Origin: an uncultured Christensenellaceae bacterium
GTDB taxonomy: Bacteria; Bacillota; Clostridia; Christensenellales; Christensenellaceae
DNA length: 9,309 nucleotides
Direction: 5' to 3'
Assembly (NCBI GenBank): GCA_934438035.1
Contig: CAKSBK010000025.1
Span: forward strand, 1-9,309
Shown here: positions 6,072-9,309 of the stretch, one piece after another
How the letters are laid out: the number at the start of each line of letters is the position of its first letter
How positions within the stretch are numbered: the first letter of the stretch is position 1
Program-made: the position numbers and the translations under genes
Notes under the pieces: generated by a model
Told to the model about the DNA's origin: nothing
Database searches by the model: none
What the model saw: the letters and a program-made list of their open reading frames with translations, nothing else

Positions 6072-6782
6072 ATGAAAATAAAATACCGTGTTTTAATCGT
6101 TTTTGCACTTCTTGCTGCTGCAGTTACCGCAGCGGTTTTTAAACCGGAAACTAAAAACGCAATGTCCGATTCACGCTGCGGCGAAAACACTGTGCTTATC
6201 GATCCCGGTCACGGCGGCGCAGACGGAGGAGCGGTAAGCGTTTCGGGGGTAAAAGAATCAGAATATAATCTTGAAATATCTCTGCGATTGGCTGAAATAT
6301 TAAGAAGAGACGGCTATAACGTAGTTTTGACTCGAAGCGAGGACGTATCTTTAGCGGATTCAAAAAAAGAGGATATGAAAAAGCGACGTTCTCTTATTGA
6401 ATCTTCCGGTCAGGAGGTTACGGTGAGCATCCACCAGAATTTTATTTCAGATTCCTCCTGCGTAGGTCCGCAGGTTTTTTACGACGGCGAATCAAAAGAC
6501 AGCGAGCGTTTTGCGGCGATTTTGCAGGATTATCTAAACAGCGTAAGCAATAACGAAAGAAAAAGGGAGGCTAAGCCCGCCGATTATTATATTGTTAAAT
6601 CCGGAAAAAAGCCTGCCGTAATAATAGAATGCGGCTTTATATCAAACGAAAATGAGGAGCAGCTGTTAAAAATGCCCGGCTATCAGCTGAAAATCGCAAA
6701 TGCGGTTGCAGGCGGAATAAAAAAGTGGCTTGACAGCGAGAAAAGTAAGGATGAAAAGAATATTAACCCCGATATCACGTGA
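6072..6782 (+). CDS. cwlD: N-acetylmuramoyl-L-alanine amidase, CwlD-like (Amidase_3)
   Basis: This 236-residue zinc amidase is predicted to cut the bond between muramic acid and the peptide stem of peptidoglycan. A hydrophobic N-terminus (6-23) acts as a membrane anchor or signal, so the enzyme works outside the membrane. The Amidase_3 domain starts with VLIDPGHGGADGGAVS (41-56). Expected zinc ligands are H47, E62 and H121 (in SIHQN), with catalytic E186 in IIECGF. Features shared with Bacillus CwlD are its length (about 237), the DGGAVS wording, the KKEDMKKRR segment (98-106) and KPAVIIECGFISNENEEQLL near the end. CwlD itself makes muramic delta-lactam in the spore cortex; a general cell-wall amidase cannot be excluded, so the symbol is tentative. 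The ribosome site GGAG (6060..6063) lies in a hairpin. The 3' end overlaps mrnC. Confidence 0.82.
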   Translation: MKIKYRVLIVFALLAAAVTAAVFKPETKNAMSDSRCGENTVLIDPGHGGADGGAVSVSGVKESEYNLEISLRLAEILRRDGYNVVLTRSEDVSLADSKKEDMKKRRSLIESSGQEVTVSIHQNFISDSSCVGPQVFYDGESKDSERFAAILQDYLNSVSNNERKREAKPADYYIVKSGKKPAVIIECGFISNENEEQLLKMPGYQLKIANAVAGGIKKWLDSEKSKDEKNINPDIT

Positions 6783-7158
6783 AGAAGCGAGAATGAAAAA
6801 TCCCCTTGTTTTGGCATATATCGGCGACACGGTATACGACCTTTATTATAGGTCGCTGGCAATAAAAAGCAGTGAAAGTCACGTTAATAAACTTAATAAA
6901 GAAGTAAGCGCAAAGGTTAACGCAAAAGCGCAATCCTGCGCGGTTGAATATATAATTAACGCATTAAGCGAAGATGAAACGGAAATTTTTAAAAGGGGCA
7001 GAAACGCAAAGTCTCAAACCTCTCCCAAAAATATGCTTATAGGAGATTACAGACGCGCAACCGGTCTTGAAGCGGTTATAGGATATCTTTGGTTAACGGG
7101 AGAATACGAAAGAATTGACGAGCTTATGGATATAATTACGGAGGAAGACAATGGATAA
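6751..7158 (+). CDS. mrnC: Mini-ribonuclease III MrnC
   Basis: MrnC is a dimeric RNase III-type nuclease without the double-stranded RNA binding domain; in Bacillus it trims the ends of 23S rRNA. The RNase III signature is visible in LVLAYIGDTVYDLY (19-32), with catalytic D26. The family-specific block KRGRNAKSQTSPKN (81-94) and GLEAVIGYLWLTG (105-117), with catalytic E107, complete the picture. The ATG at 6751 gives 135 residues, close to the 143 of the Bacillus protein and with a similar N-terminal lead. The frame stays open upstream to a TTG at 6730, and a later ATG at 6793 would cut too close to the domain. No start has a convincing ribosome site, so translation may depend on ribosomes arriving from the overlapping cwlD gene (32-base overlap). 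Confidence 0.92.
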   Translation: MKRILTPISREEARMKNPLVLAYIGDTVYDLYYRSLAIKSSESHVNKLNKEVSAKVNAKAQSCAVEYIINALSEDETEIFKRGRNAKSQTSPKNMLIGDYRRATGLEAVIGYLWLTGEYERIDELMDIITEEDNG

Positions 7159-7921
7159 AGAAAACATATTAATAGGAAGAAACACCGTTAAGGAGGCTAT
7201 AAAAAGCGGAAGGGACGTTGATTGCATTATAGTGCAAAAGGGGCTTTCCGAAAGAACGGTTAAGGATATATGTGCTCTTGCGAAGAAAAACGGTGTGATA
7301 ATTAAAGAGGTTCCGAAAAACAAGCTTGACGAAATGTCGGTGCCTTTCGGTTACGACGGAAAACCCGCAAACCATCAGGGAATTGCGGCGCAGATTCCGA
7401 GTGCAAAATACAGTGAAATCGACGACGCTTTTGAGCTTGCGCAGAAGAGGGGAGAAGACGTGTTCTTGGTTGCGCTTGACGGAATAAGCGACCCGCATAA
7501 TTTCGGCGCAATAATAAGAAGCGCGGAGGCAATGGGTGCGCACGGCGTAATTACCCTTAAAAGAAACAGTGCGGGTTTAACCGCCGCCGTATGCAAAACA
7601 GCTTGCGGAGCACAGGAATATATTCCCGTAATCAAAGTAAATAACCTTACTAAAACAATCGACGACCTTAAAGAACGCGGGGTTTGGGCGGCTTGCGCTG
7701 ATATGGACGGTGTAAGCGCAAGTAAAGTAAACCTTACGGGACCTCTTATTCTTGTTATAGGCGCGGAGGGCGAAGGCGTTTCCAGGCTTGTTAAAGAGCA
7801 CTGTGATTATGTTATAAAAATAGATTTAAAAGGCAAGGTTGAATCCTTAAACGCTTCTGCCGCAGCAGCGGTTTTAATATACGAAAGACAAAGACAACAG
7901 TCGGTAAAAAATGGAAAATAA
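7151..7921 (+). CDS. rlmB: 23S rRNA (guanosine-2'-O-)-methyltransferase, RlmB/TrmH family
   Basis: This SPOUT-class enzyme methylates a ribose 2'-hydroxyl of 23S rRNA using S-adenosylmethionine; the RlmB target in E. coli is G2251. The 256 residues have the small N-terminal substrate-binding domain (6-82, ILIGRNTVKEAI onward) and the knotted catalytic domain. Motif 1 is SDPHNFGAIIRSAEA (113-127) with N117, R123 and E126. Motif 2 is VIGAEGEGVS (202-211), and motif 3 is ESLNASAAAAV (231-241). Related TrmH-family paralogues with other rRNA targets look similar, so the exact guanosine is not certain. GGAGG (7140..7144), six bases upstream, fixes the start, which lies inside mrnC (8-base overlap). 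The end overlaps sigH by 11 bases. Confidence 0.93.
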   Translation: MDKENILIGRNTVKEAIKSGRDVDCIIVQKGLSERTVKDICALAKKNGVIIKEVPKNKLDEMSVPFGYDGKPANHQGIAAQIPSAKYSEIDDAFELAQKRGEDVFLVALDGISDPHNFGAIIRSAEAMGAHGVITLKRNSAGLTAAVCKTACGAQEYIPVIKVNNLTKTIDDLKERGVWAACADMDGVSASKVNLTGPLILVIGAEGEGVSRLVKEHCDYVIKIDLKGKVESLNASAAAAVLIYERQRQQSVKNGK

Positions 7922-8594
7922 TTATACAAAGGAAAATAACGGAAATTATACCGATAAAGCGGAAGTATATTCGTCGTCGTTTGTTGAAAAAGAGTCGAAA
8001 TTTGCGCAAATGTCGGATGAAGAAATAATATATAATCACAGAGACGAGCCCGAGGCGGAAGAATACATATTGTATAAATACAAGGGCTTTGTTAAGGCTA
8101 TGGCGCGAAGATATTTTCTTATCGGCGGAGATGCAGACGATCTTATACAGGAGGGCATGATAGGGTTATATAAGGCGATAAGGGATTTTAACCATGAAAA
8201 AAACGTTTCCTTTAAGACGTTTGCGGAATTATGCGTGATACGTCAGATGATTTCTGCAATTAAAGCGGCAAACAGGCTTAAACACCGTCCCCTAAATACT
8301 TTTGTTTCTCTGAATCATCCTGTGTTCGAAGAAGACGGTGAACGAACGCTTGAGGACATGATTACGGACCAGGGCGTATTAAGCCCGGAAGAGCTTTATA
8401 TTGAAAACGAGTGCTTTTTGGAATTTGAAAAAAAGATGAATAATTCGCTTTCGAAATTTGAACTTGATGTGGTTATGCTTTATCTTGAGGGAAGATCGTA
8501 TTCATATATATCTAAAAAACTCGGTAAATCCGTAAAATCCGTCGATAACGCATTGCAGAGAGCAAAATCTAAATTGTCTTCTATAACAAAATAG
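7911..8594 (+). CDS. sigH: RNA polymerase sigma factor SigH (Spo0H type)
   Basis: The 227-residue protein is a sigma-70 family factor very similar to Bacillus sigma-H, which directs RNA polymerase to early-sporulation, competence and stationary-phase promoters. Region 2 is clear in MARRYFLIGGDADDLIQEG (64-82), IGLYKAIRDF (84-93) and SFKTFAELCVIRQMISAIK (100-118). RTLEDMI and LSPEEL (145-162) follow as in sigma-H. Region 4 with its helix-turn-helix is GRSYSYISKKLGKSVKSV (194-211), followed by DNALQRAKSKL. The first ATG gives about 33 residues before MSDEEI, some 15 more than in Bacillus, and has a weak ribosome site. An ATG at 8010 is an alternative but has no ribosome site at normal spacing. 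The gene starts inside rlmB, as a Clostridia-style mrnC-rlmB-sigH unit but without yacP. Confidence 0.93.
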   Translation: MENNYTKENNGNYTDKAEVYSSSFVEKESKFAQMSDEEIIYNHRDEPEAEEYILYKYKGFVKAMARRYFLIGGDADDLIQEGMIGLYKAIRDFNHEKNVSFKTFAELCVIRQMISAIKAANRLKHRPLNTFVSLNHPVFEEDGERTLEDMITDQGVLSPEELYIENECFLEFEKKMNNSLSKFELDVVMLYLEGRSYSYISKKLGKSVKSVDNALQRAKSKLSSITK

Positions 8595-8609
8595 GAAAAT
8601 CCGTCGTTA

Positions 8610-8638
8610 TTGACAAAACGTGCGATATAAAATATAAT
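8610..8638 (+). promoter_or_regulatory. Perfect consensus sigma-A promoter for greA
   Basis: TTGACA (8610..8615) and TATAAT (8633..8638) are exact and 17 bases apart. Transcription should begin near 8645, giving a leader of about 47 bases. The promoter starts 15 bases after the sigH stop, and I see no terminator between them, so greA may also receive read-through from the sigH unit. Confidence 0.88.
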
Positions 8639-8648
8639 GAGGTAATTG

Positions 8649-8662
8649 CGGAGGGTGCTCCG
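8649..8662 (+). promoter_or_regulatory. Small hairpin at the 5' end of the greA leader
   Basis: CGGAG (8649..8653) and CTCCG (8658..8662) form a perfect 5-bp stem with the loop GGTG, only a few bases after the predicted transcription start. No T tract follows, so it is not a terminator. A stem at the 5' end can protect an mRNA from decay; that role here is inference. Confidence 0.4.
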
Positions 8663-8691
8663 ATTAAACTTAAAAACGGTGGTAAGCGAAT

Positions 8692-9177
8692 ATGGCAAAA
8701 GAATTTGTATTGACAAAAACGGGTAAAGCGCAGCTCGAAGAAGAACTCGAATATTTAAAAACAGTCAAAAGAGCGGAAATTTCCGAGCAAATAAAAGTTG
8801 CACGTTCATTTGGCGATTTGAGCGAGAATGCCGAATATACCGAAGCTAGAAACGAACAGTCAAGAATTGAGGGTAAGATTCTTGAACTTGAGGCTCAGCT
8901 TAAGGCTGCCGTGGTTGTGGACGACGACCAGGTTGACCTTAACGTTGTAAGCATAGGAACCAAGGTTAAAATACTTGACCTTGATTTTAACGAAGAGGAA
9001 ACATATCAGATTTTAGGTTCTTCAGAGGCGGATATTTTTAAAAACAACATATCTAACGAATCGCCCGTAGGGCAGGCGCTTTTAGGCCATAAAGTAGGAG
9101 ATACGGTTACCGGAGACGCTGAAGGCGGCACGTTTGCTTTTAAAATTCTTGAAATTTCAAAAGCGGAAAGAGAGTGA
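8692..9177 (+). CDS. greA: Transcription elongation factor GreA
   Basis: GreA enters the secondary channel of RNA polymerase and stimulates cleavage of the RNA in backtracked complexes. The 161 residues match the usual length of about 158. The N-terminal coiled coil (about 8-75) has the acidic tip GDLSENAEY (41-49), with D42 and E45 as the residues that assist the active site. The C-terminal globular FKBP-like domain includes GTKVKI (88-93) and NESPVGQALLGHKVGDTV (121-138), which are standard for the family. GGTGG (8679..8683), eight bases upstream, is a moderate ribosome site. The gene has its own strong promoter and no obvious terminator after the stop; the next gene begins 19 bases downstream. 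Confidence 0.97.
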   Translation: MAKEFVLTKTGKAQLEEELEYLKTVKRAEISEQIKVARSFGDLSENAEYTEARNEQSRIEGKILELEAQLKAAVVVDDDQVDLNVVSIGTKVKILDLDFNEEETYQILGSSEADIFKNNISNESPVGQALLGHKVGDTVTGDAEGGTFAFKILEISKAERE

Positions 9178-9196
9178 TTTTTAAACCGAGGTTTTT

Positions 9197-9309
9197 ATGA
9201 ACAATTCTTCAAAATCATCGGCAAAATTTGCGGCATATATATTAGGAAAACTCTTGGCGGTGCTTTTATCGGTGCTTGTCATTGTTTTGGCGTTTCTTAT
9301 AGCTATGAA
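9197..9309 (+). CDS. Membrane protein of unknown function, N-terminal fragment (cut by right edge)
   Basis: An ATG at 9197 is preceded by GAGG (9188..9191) at a spacing of five bases, and the frame stays open to the end of the window, giving 37 residues. After a polar, serine- and lysine-bearing start (MNNSSKSSAKFAAYILGK) comes a hydrophobic stretch (about 19-37) that looks like a membrane anchor or an uncleaved signal. Nothing identifies the family from so short a piece. In many Bacillota lysS follows greA, but this sequence does not resemble it. The short gap suggests co-transcription with greA. Confidence 0.55.
   Translation, partial: MNNSSKSSAKFAAYILGKLLAVLLSVLVIVLAFLIAM

Noticed and set aside
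7169..7543. Long minus-strand open frame of 124 codons opposite rlmB
   Set aside because: It lies entirely within rlmB, whose motifs are clear, has no family features or ribosome site, and other shadow frames overlap it.
8591..8599. ATAGGAAAA at the sigH stop resembles a sigma-H -35 element
   Set aside because: No acceptable sigma-H -10 (RNGAATWW) lies 11 or 12 bases downstream; the exact sigma-A promoter beside it explains the region better.
9182..9196. Possible terminator after greA (AAAC-CGAG-GTTT followed by T residues)
   Set aside because: The stem is only four base pairs and would overlap the ribosome site of the next gene.

Overview
The window looks like a chromosomal housekeeping segment of a Gram-positive anaerobe of the Bacillota, most likely a member of the Clostridia. 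The evidence is the neighbourhood tmcAL / pta-ackA / DUF177-rpmF, a sigma-H gene next to mrnC and rlmB, a CwlD-like amidase, a zinc-finger type L32 protein, strong purine-rich Shine-Dalgarno sequences and a fairly AT-rich base composition. I see no mobile element, CRISPR array, tRNA, rRNA or phage gene, and every complete gene but two belongs to a well-known family with a well-supported role.

Layout. On the minus strand, 1..517 holds the N-terminal 172 residues of TmcAL (tRNA-Met cytidine acetate ligase); it runs off the left edge. A 130-bp divergent region follows, with a promoter and two small inverted repeats. Everything after that is on the plus strand. pta (648) and ackA (1662) form the phosphotransacetylase / acetate kinase pair that turns acetyl-CoA into acetate and ATP. 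A perfect sigma-A promoter (2865..2893) then drives a DUF177 (YceD-type) cysteine-rich protein and the 58-residue ribosomal protein L32 (rpmF, 3445..3621), closed by a hairpin terminator (3643..3674).

The next block is tightly packed. It holds a compact metal-dependent cyclase-family hydrolase (3735), a four-helix DUF1461 membrane protein related to the lipoprotein transacylase Lit (4271, ATGA overlap), and tsaD for the tRNA t6A modification (4958, stop and start abutting). A 55-bp gap then contains a hairpin that covers the ribosome binding site of the following cwlD-like amidase (6072). From there cwlD, mrnC (mini-RNase III), rlmB (23S rRNA 2'-O-methyltransferase) and sigH overlap one another in turn, which points to one transcript with translational coupling. 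A second perfect sigma-A promoter (8610..8638) precedes greA (8692..9177). A membrane protein with a hydrophobic N-terminus begins at 9197 and is cut by the right edge.

The genes share a theme of translation and RNA care (TmcAL, L32, TsaD, MrnC, RlmB), transcription (SigH, GreA) and cell envelope (Lit-like protein, CwlD-like amidase), together with acetate fermentation. Sigma-H plus a CwlD-type amidase hints at a spore-forming ancestry, although neither proves present-day sporulation. I do not see a previously undescribed system. The points most worth a second look are the hairpin over the amidase ribosome binding site, the operator-like repeats in the pta leader, the shortened cyclase, and the absence of yacP between rlmB and sigH.
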